Source: Isoetes taiwanensis (taxonomy: Eukaryota > Streptophyta > Lycopodiopsida > Isoetales > Isoetaceae). From it: a stretch of 64,000 nucleotides of DNA. Positions 40,669 through 52,495 of the stretch are shown piece by piece. The DNA lies in the NCBI GenBank assembly GCA_021234155.1, contig JAJEKV010000041.1, positions 6,952,917-7,016,916 on the forward strand, written 5' to 3'. Each line of letters opens with the position of its first letter. Positions within the stretch are counted from its first letter, which is position 1. A program made the translations under genes and the position numbers. Under the pieces are notes generated by a model. The model searched no databases, was not told where the DNA came from, and saw only the letters and a list, made by a program, of their open reading frames with translations.

Positions 40669-40753
40669 ATTTTGAAACAGAAGCTAAGTAGGCAAAATTT
40701 GGATTGATATTTATCCCTACAAAATTGTTACAAGGAAAATGCTTGAAAACAAG

Positions 40754-42035
40754 CTAAAGATGATCTCCCCGAATTCTCCAGGCAAGGGCCAAATCCTTAG
40801 TCATGATCGCAACCCTCTTTGCGTGGATGGCGCAAAGGTTTGCATCCCCAAAAAGGGCTATCAGATAAGCCTCAACAGCCTCTTGGAGTGCCAAAATAGC
40901 AAAAGTTTGGAAGCGGAGGTCGGACTTAAACTCTTGGGCTATCTCTCGGGCCAACCTCTGGAAAGGCAGTCTCCGTAATAGCAACTCCATGGTCTTTTGG
41001 TACTTACGGATCTCCCGTAAGACCACGGTGCCCGGTCTGAAACGATGGGATTTCCTTGAAGTAGCCGCCCTCTGAGTCGGTGCAGGCTTCTTGGACAAAG
41101 TCTTGTGCGCAGAGACTGGATGGGGCATCCACTCATTCCTGCCGGCATCCACTCGTTCCTGCCGGGCTTCCCAACGCTTCCGACAGCCTTGAGCTTCTCC
41201 TTATATTGGTTCCCCGACTTATGAGCGGTGGACTTCTGCCGTCTCTTAATGGGAGGCTTGTCTGCTTGGTCGGGACCACGTGGGGTTTCCTGCTCAGTGT
41301 TGGGCTGCTACTGCTGTTGGTCCTGGTTCTGCAGTTGCTCCTGCTGCTGTCGCTGCGGTTGCTCCTGCTGGGCTCGCTCAGCCTGTTCCTGAGCCTTATG
41401 AGCTGCAGCCATATCTGCTTCTACTTGTGCAAGACGTCGGGCCGTAACCCTTCGGATCAGCTCCATACGGTAGCGGTCCGGCCGGGCTTGCATATCCATC
41501 TGAATAACTATTAAGTAATCCAGGTTGATGTAAGAGGGGACCTCACCCCAAGTAAAACTTTGGGTAACCTCATCATATTCATATGGGGGAAGATCAAGGG
41601 GGTTACAGTCGATGATAACCCTCCCATCACCCAGGTAGATATACTCACGGCCCCGAGCTGCTGTGTCTCCCCTTTCTATCTTTTGGATGTCATCTTCTCG
41701 GGCCAATTCCCTAACGCGGGCCGCCTCCCTCCGAATAGCTTCCTCTTCAGGGACTTCCTCACACTCAGGTGGGTAAAACTTGACCAGCATCATAACTTGG
41801 TCGGGCTGCTCAACTATAGTGTATGACTGCTGTAAAAGATTGAGCTTTATCAAGAAGCGCTCGAAGAGGTGGAAAATAGGGTAGGGTATCCTATGGCCGT
41901 CAATGAAGCCTTGTACCAGCTGAACAAGAAGGAGCTCGACCTGGTCGGGGTCGGTAGCCAGATGCTCTCCAAGCTGGGCGTAGATCTGGGGTATGTTAAG
42001 GAGCCATAGCTCTGAGTACTCTTAATCCGTGCCAT
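40754..42035 (-). pseudogene. Third histone H3-like gene, closest to canonical H3, broken
   Basis: The C-terminal frame (41152-40754) encodes [81 protein letters not shown], by eye far closer to canonical H3 than the other two and including the HRFRPGTV entry. Upstream, a 181-codon frame (41853-41308; coding sense extends to about 42021) encodes an unknown region (LNIPQIYAQLGEHLATDPDQ, IPYPIFHLFERF, ARGREYIYLGDGRVIIDCNP) and a Gln-rich linker ending in TAG. A 20-bp tandem duplication shifts the frame before the H3 part. At 42035 an out-of-frame ATG opens MARIKSTQ, reminiscent of the H3 N-terminus. Orientation matches the LTR/PBS at 47.8-49.3 kb. Confidence 0.8.
41124..41163. repeat. 20-bp tandem duplication that breaks the frame
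   Basis: GGCATCCACTCATTCCTGCC followed at once by GGCATCCACTCGTTCCTGCC. Twenty bases is not a multiple of three, and the coding sense changes frame exactly here. Confidence 0.95.
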
Positions 42036-42234
42036 GCTCATTGGGCTAGACAAGAAAGGAACAAGGAAGGGGGCATTGTGCCGAGAAAAGGCGGGAAATG
42101 AGGCGCTGAGGGGTGGTGATAGCAACGGGCGCAAGCAGAGGCGAGGTTCTAAGATATTGAGTTCCGGCGGCTATGGCGGACGGTTAGGGTAGGCGCGTGG
42201 AAAGAGTAAAGCATAAACACAAAAAAAAAAAAAA

Positions 42235-45100
42235 CCCAGACAGCACTAGCCTATACTAGCACAATCATCTACCTCGGTCAATCCCTTGGTAGTATTATCC
42301 ATCCATACATGGACTAGGCTAATCCAAGATGGTACTCCACATCCATGGCCTCTGGCACTTATCAAGGCATACAAAACCAGCCTAGTATTATAAGCCTTAA
42401 ACAGCAAATAAAACTCTTTTGTGAAATAAGAATTTCAAAAGGAATGATGTAATAAATCCAATAAGACACTTTAAATTTTATCTCTTAAAGAATTGTGCCT
42501 ATAGATCTGAAAATCACAACACCAAGGACTGATTCTCATTGGCGTATCATTACTTTTTTATTCACACTAGAACATTCATCCCATAAGTTTCCGAAACAAA
42601 GGGGAAAAGGGATTGTATATTATCAAAGCAAAATCCTGTTTACGTCACAAGTAAGAACATGACCTGCTGTGATTTACATCTTATTTTTTCAGCACTAAGT
42701 CTGAAATTTGGGTGGTTCTACAGCCATATTCTAGAAGCCCAAATATCCAATGCTACGAAACAATCAAATTTATGCCAAAGCAGTGGCAAATAGACATTTC
42801 TTAAGCACCTAAAGCACTTTTTTCAGCAAAATAGTAGACTTGTGAACAATAAAATGTAACTTAGTATTTAAAAGTATAGAAAGGGGTGAAGTGAATCCCT
42901 GTTTGTAACAGACTTCGCCAACCTCATATCTCAAATGATTCCATTATCTCAGCCAACTATAACCGCACATCCAAGCAAAAGCAACCACATTGAGAGGAAA
43001 AAACCTCGTACCTGCAGCCAATCATGAGAACGTTAGCGATAGACTCGGTAACGACCCAAGGGCCAAAAGGTACATTGGGTTTTTTCGGCGTATAGCCCCT
43101 CACCCAATGTAGCACTTTTGCCCTTAGTTGGTCATAGAAGGAATCAATAGAAATAGGAATCATCATTTATAATCACAAATATGTGTGCATCTTAAATCAA
43201 AACCTCGGCAGATGTTTAGATACATAAACAAAATACTGGCCATTACATGTTCCTTACACCTGCCGTACTTTATGTAATGCAAACTGCTTGTACAATTATT
43301 TCACTTACAATTCAAATGTAAAAGACCGGTTGCTAATTAGTCTCTTGAACTTCAGGAAATATATATGCCCTTAAGGCAAGGCCTTGCCTAAACATCACAA
43401 ATGCAACTTTTGAAAATCTGAATTACAAACCTGGATTGAAGCCCTCCGCTTCATAAATTTGAATAAGCCAATATCGGCATTTGTGCTTCAGCGAAAAAAA
43501 TCTTCTTTTATTGAGTAGCAAATATAAAATGGCAGACAGATTATAGAACTTGCAATGACTACTCCATGAATGAAATTCGTAGTTGAAGAAAGGATAAAAA
43601 AGGAATCACATTCAATGCATTTCTGCTTGCAAAAAGCACATCATGCAGACTACAAACTGAGGCAAGTCAAAATCCGAAATTGGGCAAGAGCCCCTTATCT
43701 TGCACAAAGAAAACCAGCCTGACTTGCAGGTACCGCATGTCTTGCCCTCCACAGGCCAAAAAACTAGAGCAGGCCGCTACTGGTCATGCATAACAGTCGC
43801 ACAAAAGCGGCACGTTAGGGTTTCCAAAAACCCTTAACCTAAATTCGTATTTATTGAAAATGTAGAGCTTACTGGAATATTTCTTGCCAATCTTACCATT
43901 AAATTTGGAGCTCTTTGCCCCAGAAAAAATAGTCACCTCGCCTTAATCAATCTCGGCATGCATGCTGTGTTACCTTAATAAATTTCGGCATGCATGCTAG
44001 GTTACTGTAATACAAAAGAGGATATTTATGCTAATTTGGCACATGCACATGTGTCCCAACCAAAGTATGCATTAGGATGCAGAATCTAGCACACAATTGC
44101 AACGTTTGAAATCAAGAAACCTCTATGGTTATTTCAACATTTCTTATTGCACAAAATGGTATTAAGTTTACTCCTCATGTCAAGATGTAGCTAACTTAAG
44201 AGCCAACGTGTAGCTAAGTTTAGCTAAGTCAACATGTAGGAATCACATTAAGAGATTAATGCCTTTCAATATTATTCCCAAGCATAAAGGTAAATATTAT
44301 AGAGTAGCATGTTGAAGCCAACTCGTATCCATCTCAATAAGTAGCCAATTTGGAGCTAAAATGTAGCCAACTTAAAGGCCAGCATGTAGCTAACTTACAA
44401 TATCATCTAATAATAAAACAAATCCTACCTCCGACCGTAGGATATGACAGACTAATGCTTGTCATATTGTAATCATAGGGTGGACATGACCCTACCATTA
44501 CAGCAGGGGTCATGCCTTACCCTATAATTACAATTAACTTAAGTAGAATAATTGAAATAAACACATACATACCTCTGTATACGTGCTTCAATTTCTTGTA
44601 TATGAACTTTATGATATTTGTTTGAATTTTCTCCACGCTTGTCAAAGCATGCTTCCATTTCCTGTATCAGAGTATGCTACAATTTCATGTATCTCAGCCC
44701 AGAAATGGCTATTGAGAGTTTTAGGCCAAATGGCATAAAAGGGAAGTTATCCCATGCATGTATGAGCATCATTGCTCTTATTCATAATAATATAGAAGAT
44801 GTTGTAGAAATGAGGCCCACTGGCAGTTCATTACCAACACCATTATGAAGTATTTGATTTTCTGGAACTGAGGCCGAGTGGCATTTTATTACCAAATGTC
44901 CTCCTGTGATACTTAATTTACCTATATAAATATAAGTCCACAACATATAAGTATGTATGAGATACAAGATACTCAAAACATTTAAACCAAAAAAGTAGAT
45001 CATAGAATGGTGAGAGAATATAAGAGTCTGATGTTGTACCATTGACATGTGGATAAGAGCAACACTGGTAAAACCAATGAATGGAAGTATCTAAAAAAAA
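42235..45100. repeat. Tandem repeat family, copy A
   Basis: Begins CCCAGACAGCACTAGCC after an A-run and ends ATGAATGGAAGTATCTAAAA. Contains a segment repeated across the whole family (ACATTGAGAGGAAAAAAC, GGGCCAAAAGGTACATTGGG), AACATGTAGCTAACTTAA-type short repeats (44180-44400), and an inverted repeat CATGACCC/GGGTCATG (44484-44512). No certain gene. Copy B follows directly. Confidence 0.85.
42957..43166 (-). other. Exon-like segment in the repeat (copy A)
   Basis: Minus strand: a frame reading FYDQLRAKVLHWVRGYTPKK, PNVPFGPWVVTESIANVLMI, GC, then CTGCAG|GTACGAG, a good donor. In copy B the equivalent has TAA instead of the Gln codon (YD*LRAKV), and in C, D and E it is further degraded. It may descend from a host gene exon; I do not recognise the protein. 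Confidence 0.3.
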
Positions 45101-47284
45101 CCCAGACAGCACTAGCCTATACTAGCACAATCATCTACCTCGGTCAATCCCTTGGTAGTATTATCCATCCATACATGGACTAGGCTAATCCAAGATGGTA
45201 CTCCACATCCATGGCCTCTGGCACTTATCAAGGCATACAAAACCAGCCTAGTATTATAAGCCTTAAACAGCAAATAAAACTCTTTTGTGAAATAAGAATT
45301 TCAAAAGGAATGATGTAATAAATCCAATAAGACACTTTAAATTTTATCTCTTAAAGAATTGTGCCTATAGATCTGAAAATCACAACACCAAGGACTGATT
45401 CTCATGGGCGTATCTTTACTTTTTTATTCACACAAGAATATTCAGCCCATAAGTTTCCGAAACAAAGGGGAAAAGGGACTGTATATTATCAAAGCAAAAT
45501 CCTGTTTAAGTCACAAGTAAGAACATGACCTGCTGTGATTTACATCTTATTTTTTCAGCACTAAGTCTGAAATTTGGGTGGTTCTACAGTCATATTCTAG
45601 AAGCCCAAATATCCAATGCTACGAAACAATCAAATTTATGCCAAAGCAGTGGCCAATAGACATTTCTTAGGCACCTAAAACACTTTTTTCAGCAAAATAG
45701 TAGACTTGTGAACAATAAAATGTAACTTAGTATTTAAAAGTATAGAAAGGGGTGAAGTGAATCCCTGTTTGTAACAGACTTCGCCAACCTCATATCTCAA
45801 ATGATTCCATTATCTCAGCCAACTATAACCGCACATCCAAGCAAAAGCAACCACATTGAGATGAAAAAACCTCGTACCTGCAGCCAATCATGAGAACGTT
45901 AGCGATAGACTCGGTAACGACCCAAGGGCCAAAAGGTACATTGGGTTTTTTCGGCGTATAGCCCCTCACCCAATGTAGCACTTTTGCCCTTAGTTAGTCA
46001 TAGAAGGAATCAATAGAAATAGGAATCAGCATTTATAATCACAAATATGTGTGCATCTTAAATCAAAACCTAGGCAGATGTCTAGGTTCATACACAAACT
46101 ATTGGCCATTACGTGTTCCTTACACCTGCCGTACTTTATGTAATGCAAACTGCTTGTACAATTATTTCACTTACAATTCAAATGGAAAAGACCTGTTGCT
46201 AATTAGTCTCTTGAACTTCAGGAAATATATATACCCTTAAGGCAAGGCCTTGCCTAAACATCAAAAATGCAACTTTTGAAAATCTGAATTACAAACGTGG
46301 ATTGAAGCCCTCCGCTTCATATATTTGAATAAGCCAATATCGGCTTTTGTGCTTCAGCGAAAAAAATCTTCTTATATCGAGTAGCAAATATAACATGGCA
46401 GGCAGATTATAGAACATGCAATGACTACTCCATGAAAGAAATTCGTAGTTGAAGAAAGGATCAGAAAGGAATCACATTTAATGCATTTCTGCTTGCAGAA
46501 AGCACATCATGCAGACCACAAACTAAGGCAAGCCAAAATCCGAAATTGGGCAAGAGCCCCTTATCTTGCACAAAGGAAACAAGCCTGATGCATTAGTGCT
46601 TGCAGGTACCGCATGTCTTGCCCTCCACAGGCCAAAAAACTAGAGCAGGCCGCTACTGGTCATGCATAGCAGTCGCACAAAAGCGGCATGTTAGGGTTTC
46701 CAAAAACCCTTAATCTAAATTCGCATTTATTGAAAATGTAGAGCTTACTGGAATATTTCTTGCCAATCTTACCATTAAATTTGGAGCTCTTTGCCCCAAA
46801 AAAAGTTGTCACCTCGCCTTAATCAATCTCGGCATGCATGCTATGTTACCTTAATGAATTTCGGCATGCATGCTAGGTTACTGTAATACAAAAGAGGATA
46901 TTTATGCTAATTTGGCACATGCACATGTGTCCCAACCAAAGTATGCATTAGGATGCAGAATCTAGCACACAATTGCAACGTTTGAAATCAAGAAACCTCT
47001 ATGGTTATTTCAACATTTCTTATTGCACAAAATGGTATTAAGTTTACTCCTCATGTCAAGATGTAGCTAACTTAAGAGCCACTGTGTAGCTAAGTTTAGC
47101 TACGTCAACATGTAGGAATCACATTAAGAGATTAATGCCTTTCAATATTATTCCCAAGCATAAAGGTAAATATTATAGAGTAGCATGAAGCCAACTCGTA
47201 CCCGTCTCAATAAGTAGCCAATTTGGAGCTAAAATGTAGCCAACTTAAAGGCCAGCATGTAGCTAACTTATAATATCATCTAAC
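45101..47284. repeat. Tandem repeat family, copy B (3' truncated)
   Basis: Nearly identical to 42235-44412 with scattered substitutions and small indels, then stops at an A20 run (47285-47304). The last 0.7 kb of copy A is absent. Head-to-tail with copy A. Confidence 0.9.
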
Positions 47285-47304
47285 AAAAAAAAAAAAAAAA
47301 AAAA

Positions 47305-47796
47305 ACGTCTCTTTAACTTTTAAGTTTTAAATTTTTTGAAAACTTTTTTTTTTAAATATATTTTTATACGGCGGCTATATGCGCGTATACGGTCAGGCGC
47401 CGATCCAGTTATACGTGCTTCTATTTGAATTCCAAGACGCCCAAACCCGAACGGTGCTCGAGTTGGTTTTTGGGCTACTTCCTCGACCTGTTGCTGCCGG
47501 ATGACGACTCTCTTAGGGTATTTGGACCACACTCGACGCGTTGGAGCAAAAATCTCGTCAATCCAAGCTACCTGGAGAAAGTTATGGTGCTTACAAAACT
47601 CCAACCTCTAGCTCCACCTTCTGCCCTTAACCGCTCCACTAAAGAACACTCTCCTACACTCTAGGTCATTCCTCTCGTAACTAGGCCAACTAACATGCTA
47701 ACTACAGAGTTTGGCTACTTTAACCTAAGAGAAAGTACCGTCAACTAACGAGTTAGACTATGGCCAGTGCAATGATTTTTGGTCCACCAAAACCAT
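47305..47796 (-). other. Leader of element 3 with a 94-codon frame
   Basis: Lies between the PBS and the inserted repeat. The minus-strand frame 47604-47320 reads WIDEIFAPTRRVWSKYPKRV, VIRQQQVEEVAQKPTRAPFG, without recognised domain. Its position corresponds to the leader between PBS and H3-like gene of elements 1 and 2, but no palindrome was found here. Confidence 0.4.
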
Positions 47797-47808
47797 GCTC
47801 TGATACCA
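47797..47808 (-). other. Primer-binding site of element 3
   Basis: TGGTATCAGAGC on the minus strand, one base after the LTR end at 47810. Confidence 0.85.
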
Positions 47809-47809
47809 C

Positions 47810-49332
47810 TGTGACGCTCCCAGAGTCTATACGATGCTCCCATCGTATAAATATGGGAATTCCCCTCCCATGGCAACTATATCATCATGGTAAGACCCTC
47901 CGTCATACTCGAACCACTTGGGATGGCCAAGTGTCCGGGCGAGGAACACGGAGGTGTCATTCGTCCCATGTCCTCTATGGGAAAATCCTATACAGCGGAA
48001 GCATACATATACGTCAGCATACAATAATCATGCCAAAATAATATACCACCACGAAGGGTGGCCCATCCATCCTCATCATGGAAAAGACAATACATCCATA
48101 ATAACACGAAATACCACCATGACAAGGCGCTACCCTGGGCTCAGACTCCAAGAGATCAACTGACGGTCAGGGCCTCAAGATATCAACAAACGGAGGTATA
48201 ACATGGCCTTGGCTGGCATAAGACAATGGCTAGGGTAGTCCACTCCATCCGCCCCTCCTGTGCACACTTTGCAGATAGGCTGAATCATGCTATGACGTGT
48301 TTGTAGCCCTCTGGAGATGCAATCCCAAGGAATCACCCTACGGGACTACTCCGGGTTACATCTCCCCGGTCCGATGAGGGAGGTCAGAGAGGCGTCTCCT
48401 CCCCGAGCATGACGGATCCCTGGGTGTGCTAGAGAACATGTGCCCCTCAGTGACCCCCGCATCCGTACCCGACTTACTCCCCTAAATCTAAAGGCTGGCT
48501 CACCAGCCCGTTCGAGCCCAGGGCGTCCATATAGGCACATCCCTCCGGCCCAAAGAGTGTCAGACCCATACTCGGCCCACACACAGTGACTGGCTATAAG
48601 CCTAGCACGCTATAGGAGTCCTGTAGCCGCGCTAGGCAAGACCCCACCCCAGATTCACCATCATACTCGTTATCTGGTGCTGAACCACATCATAGCATCC
48701 ACAGCCAGGTTGGCTCTTGTGCACAGGCTGCATTTATTGGGTATTAAGGGATCTAGCTAGAGACATCTCTACTGCTAAGAGGCTTTTAGGTTTCTACCCT
48801 TCCCTTAATTCCCAATACATGGAAGAAGCGGAAAGAAATAATATAAACATCATCTATGTATCCAGAACAACCTACAAAAGAGAATTTAATCATTCCATCT
48901 ATTCAAAGAAGTGTCAGCAAAATAGAAACTATCTAGGGACTAACTAGTCTCTTGGCTGGAGTCGTTGTCACGGAAGGCATCTATAATTCGAGGCTATGGG
49001 TAGGTGTTGGCAAAGACGGGTTTAAGCTGGTGGCTGCTGCTCCTCTTCACTCTCCAATTCGAATTTGGGATGAATTGGGGGGGTAGGACCCCTATTTCAT
49101 GAACCAAAATGGCAAGTCCCTCCTGGCCAATCGATTTGGGCCAGGTGGCACCCCCTCATTGGTGATAATTAGTTAATTAGACACTAAAATCCATAATTAT
49201 CCATTGGTTTTATAAGCATATCTAATAGAATCCATTGTAGGTGAACCCCCACTTGGGCCCTTAGGCCTACTATATGCTGGTGATGTGTCATGGTATGCAT
49301 ACGTATACCGTATAAATACCTGGAACGTCACA
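47810..49332 (-). mobile_element. 5' LTR of element 3 (1523 bp)
   Basis: Minus strand begins TGTGACGTTCCAGGTATTTA at 49332 and ends GGGAGCGTCACA at 47810. It shares ends and internal segments (CATCCGCCCCTCC, CTTTGCAGA.AGGCTGA, ACATCTCCCCGGTCC.GATGA) with the LTRs of elements 1 and 2. With the PBS it points toward the third H3-like gene, 5 kb away across the inserted repeat. Confidence 0.85.
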
Positions 49333-50857
49333 CATATTCCATAAAAAGCTTTTATCAAAGTATTTCTCATATGAGCTTAGACCTTTGGCCAAATGGCAAA
49401 GTTTATTAGTTTGTGGAATATTAACGGTTATAAAGAAACTGGCGATGAATGACTTTGACATGCTCATGCTATAGGTTAGTGTCAACATTTGAATGGTTCT
49501 TGAACGTGTCTAAATAAAGTAGCCCAAACTTATGTAGGTTATCAAACAATATCCTTATTCATCAAAGATGACATGGGACGTAAAATTGATAATAGTATTG
49601 GTTTTTGGGCATGAACTTGACTAAAAGAAAGATAGATAGTACTTTTTACGTCATGCCACATTGGCAACGTCCATGAGGACATATGACCGCATTCTTAACT
49701 GCATTCTTAACCGCATTCTTTCTTATGGAGTTCTAGATGGATTTGCGCTATTATGGTGGAAAGCCAAAACCTCAGTCTGGTCTGATGTTTTGGTAAGCTT
49801 ACATTCTATGCATTGCATACATTTTTGAATTCTCAAAGTAACATGAAATCCGACCATTTTGTTTATTGGTGGAAACTTCATGTGCTTCATGATGTCAAAT
49901 TTGCTTACCAAGTTGGGCATCTTCTATGTGGTTAACTTTGTTAGCATTTTTAAATGCTCAAAGTAATAAAAAATCCTACCATTTTGTTTATTGTTGGTAA
50001 CTTGATGTGCTTCATAATGTCAAATTTGCTTACCAAGTTGGGCGATTTTTTCATGATATCAAAAATCGTTGCACCTTTGGTAGAGATCTTCGAAGATGAC
50101 ATTGATATAGTAAGCTAGAAACAAGTTGTTTGGTTATGATTTGCACTGAATATTCTCAAAATCTACTAGCAACTTATGTGATAAAAATCATAGATGTAAG
50201 GATAGGACTTTTGAAAAGGTAATCTATAAAACCTATATGGTTCAAAAATGAGAAAATATAAAAATTTAAAGGAATAACATAAATATTTTGTACCATATAT
50301 GCCCAACTAGATGTCCATTTATTTGTCAATATTATTCTAACGAGAAGCCCAGCAACGCTGGGCATTTTTTGTAGTTTTATTATAAAAATAAAAAACATCT
50401 TGCATTAAAAAAAAGGGGTCAGATGTCTTCAAGATTTATATTCCACTAGCCCATGCACACATACATCAAGTATTAGCAAAATGTGTAATGCATGCACATG
50501 GCTCTTCTATGTTGCCAAAATGTGACAAGATTATGCCAAACAAAGAAAGATAGGCTGGTGCCGATGTGAGTTCACAAGAGTCTCCAATGGTTGCCAATGT
50601 GGGAAGATGGTTGGCAACATGGGTTTTCATGAGAAGCAGGAACAAGGTAGCATGTCAGGTAGGCCTAATGATGTGCAAATGATCATGGAAGCATGAATGT
50701 GATGGACCTACGTGACAAATTAGTGTATGGTTAGCAAAACATAGATGCCATATGAAGGTATGGTGGCAACTTGATGCAAGTGATTGGGAATGGTGAAATA
50801 GAAGCGGTTTACATGGTTGTTGGACAACTTTGAGCATGTTATCATATTATGGAAGTA
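49333..50857. other. Intergenic, local duplication only
   Basis: Contains a threefold CCGCATTCTTAA-type repeat (49688-49720) and a 125-bp diverged tandem duplication (about 49835-49921 and 49960-50045, sharing CAAATTTGCTTACCAAGTTG). No gene recognised. Confidence 0.5.
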
Positions 50858-51358
50858 CTAGAGAGACAACTCCTTCCTTTTAAATATGTGTCCATGGCGC
50901 CTAGCCTTTCTTCCTCGGGTTGCTTCAACTCTCTTCAAGAACGACTTCCAAGTGCTCAGGAGTCCAATAACCTGTGTGGGCTTAGCAGGATATCCACGGA
51001 AAGAAGGCATGTCAGACTTTTCCAACCATTTGCACTTATTCTTTTTGCTGGGAAGAATTTCTTCTTCATTGGGAGGAGGCGGATCTATGGGAGCAGGTTC
51101 AGAAGGTAACGGAGGTGGTATTGTAGTTTGTACAACTTCTGGATTTGGAGCGGGATTATTAGGAGCTACAGGAGTTCTCATTTTCTGCAACAATTCCTCA
51201 CTTACATAACCCAGTGCAATTTTCAGATGCTCTAATTTCCTGATAGCCTCTTCTTGAGATTCAGGCATAGGAATTTCCATCTGATTTGCCGCTGTATAAG
51301 CTGAGGTTATTGCTTTCCAGTAAGATTCTGCATCTGTTGGTCCTGAATTGAATGCCAT
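50858..51358 (-). pseudogene. Copia-like gag fragment
   Basis: ATG at 51358 lies 29 bp after the PBS and opens MAFNSGPTDAESYWKAITSA. A helical stretch MPESQEEAIRKLEHLKIALG follows, then a Pro-rich region (IPPPLPSEPAPIDPPPPNEE) and a basic end. The position right after a PBS and LTR supports Gag. The frame ends at 50858 and no pol follows, so the element is truncated. Family not certain. Confidence 0.55.
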
Positions 51359-51386
51359 AAATGTTATACTGGTGCAGAATTATTTG

Positions 51387-51398
51387 GCTCTGATACCA
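51387..51398 (-). other. Primer-binding site (TGGTATCAGAGC)
   Basis: Minus strand ATTGGTATCAGAGCC directly after the LTR end at 51401, the arrangement typical of plant copia elements. Confidence 0.8.
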
Positions 51399-51400
51399 AT

Positions 51401-51982
51401 TGTTACGAGTTATACCAATAACTCGGAATCATGATCCGGCTCTAGTTCACTAAAACTAGAGGAAGATCCAAAATGCAAGGCAATTAATGGCAGTTCTCCA
51501 CCCAACCGGGCCAACCGGTGTAAAGATCCGGCAGATTAACGGTAAGGCAGAAGGCAGTGGCAAATATTCAAGGCAAGGATTAGGATTATTAGCAAGAAGA
51601 ACTCGATTGGCTTAAGAGCGAAGTTGGTCCGGGCAGATCCGACATTAGCTGCTTGATGGAGACGTTCCGGAAACTGAATGGAGGCCGTTGGTGCAGACCC
51701 TTAAAGATTCGATGCAGCCTATATATAAATCCGAAGCTGGCCCCTTTTTAAAGAGTTCGATGCCCTTTTCCAATATTGGCTCTTCCTATTTTAGTCAAAG
51801 CCTTACAATACTTAACCATTAAATAATATCTTGTAAGGTATTATTTAACTACTACTAATATAAGATGTCTTTGCCAATTTAACTGCCTTGCCTTCCCACT
51901 AATTCGCCAATCTTGCACACCCATGCTAGTCTGCCAAGACTAACGTTCAAGGCCACTCCCCCGAGCTACCATATCCATAACA
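51401..51982 (-). mobile_element. LTR of the copia-like element (582 bp)
   Basis: Minus strand begins TGTTATGGATATGGTAGCTC at 51982 and ends TATAACTCGTAACA at 51401, with TGTTA..TAACA ends. The PBS and gag follow in order. Confidence 0.75.
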
Positions 51983-52495
51983 GTATCTACCATCCCTTGA
52001 TGCAGTTAAATACTAAAATGTACAATGTACAATATGATCGTCTTCTAAAGCTTGCCATTCTGGACACTTTTACTCTGTCGTAGCACTAATAATATTATCG
52101 AGTGCTGTATATTGCATCCAATGATAACATGCTTTTGCAAGAGACATCCTACTCAAAATGTTAAAGACGTAATTTATTGCGTCTTTAAGACAATAGAAAG
52201 CATGATGCATCTCTACTGGGTTGTGTCGCCAATATAAACCTACCTGATTAACAAAGTATTTATGAAGTGGTTGTCTACAAATCTTTCTAGAAGCATTAAT
52301 AGCAACTTAATTTGTACAACATCAAGATCATACAATGCCAATCCCAATGTTGTAATTGAACATCCACAAAATCACATCTCAATACACTGGCTAAGAATAG
52401 TTTAACTTGATCGTATCCTATAAAATTCATTTGGCAAGATTACATGACAATGATGTCGATCACCAAGTATTTCCTTCTAGGGGAGTCAAAAGAGG
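51983..52495. other. AT-rich spacer
   Basis: No gene recognised. A near-direct repeat AAGACGTAATTTATTGCGTCTTTAAGACA around 52160-52190 has a small dyad (AAGACG..CGTCTT). The transposase fragment may begin within the last 60 bp. Confidence 0.35.

Noticed and set aside
42033-42134. H3 tail MARIKSTQ as the definite start of the third H3-like gene
   Set aside because: The frame of MARIKSTQ does not match the following conserved frame, and the similarity is short; kept only as a possibility.
50858-51209. Plus-strand Gly-rich ORFs over the copia-like gag
   Set aside because: They are shadows of the Pro-rich part of the minus-strand gag that follows a clear PBS.
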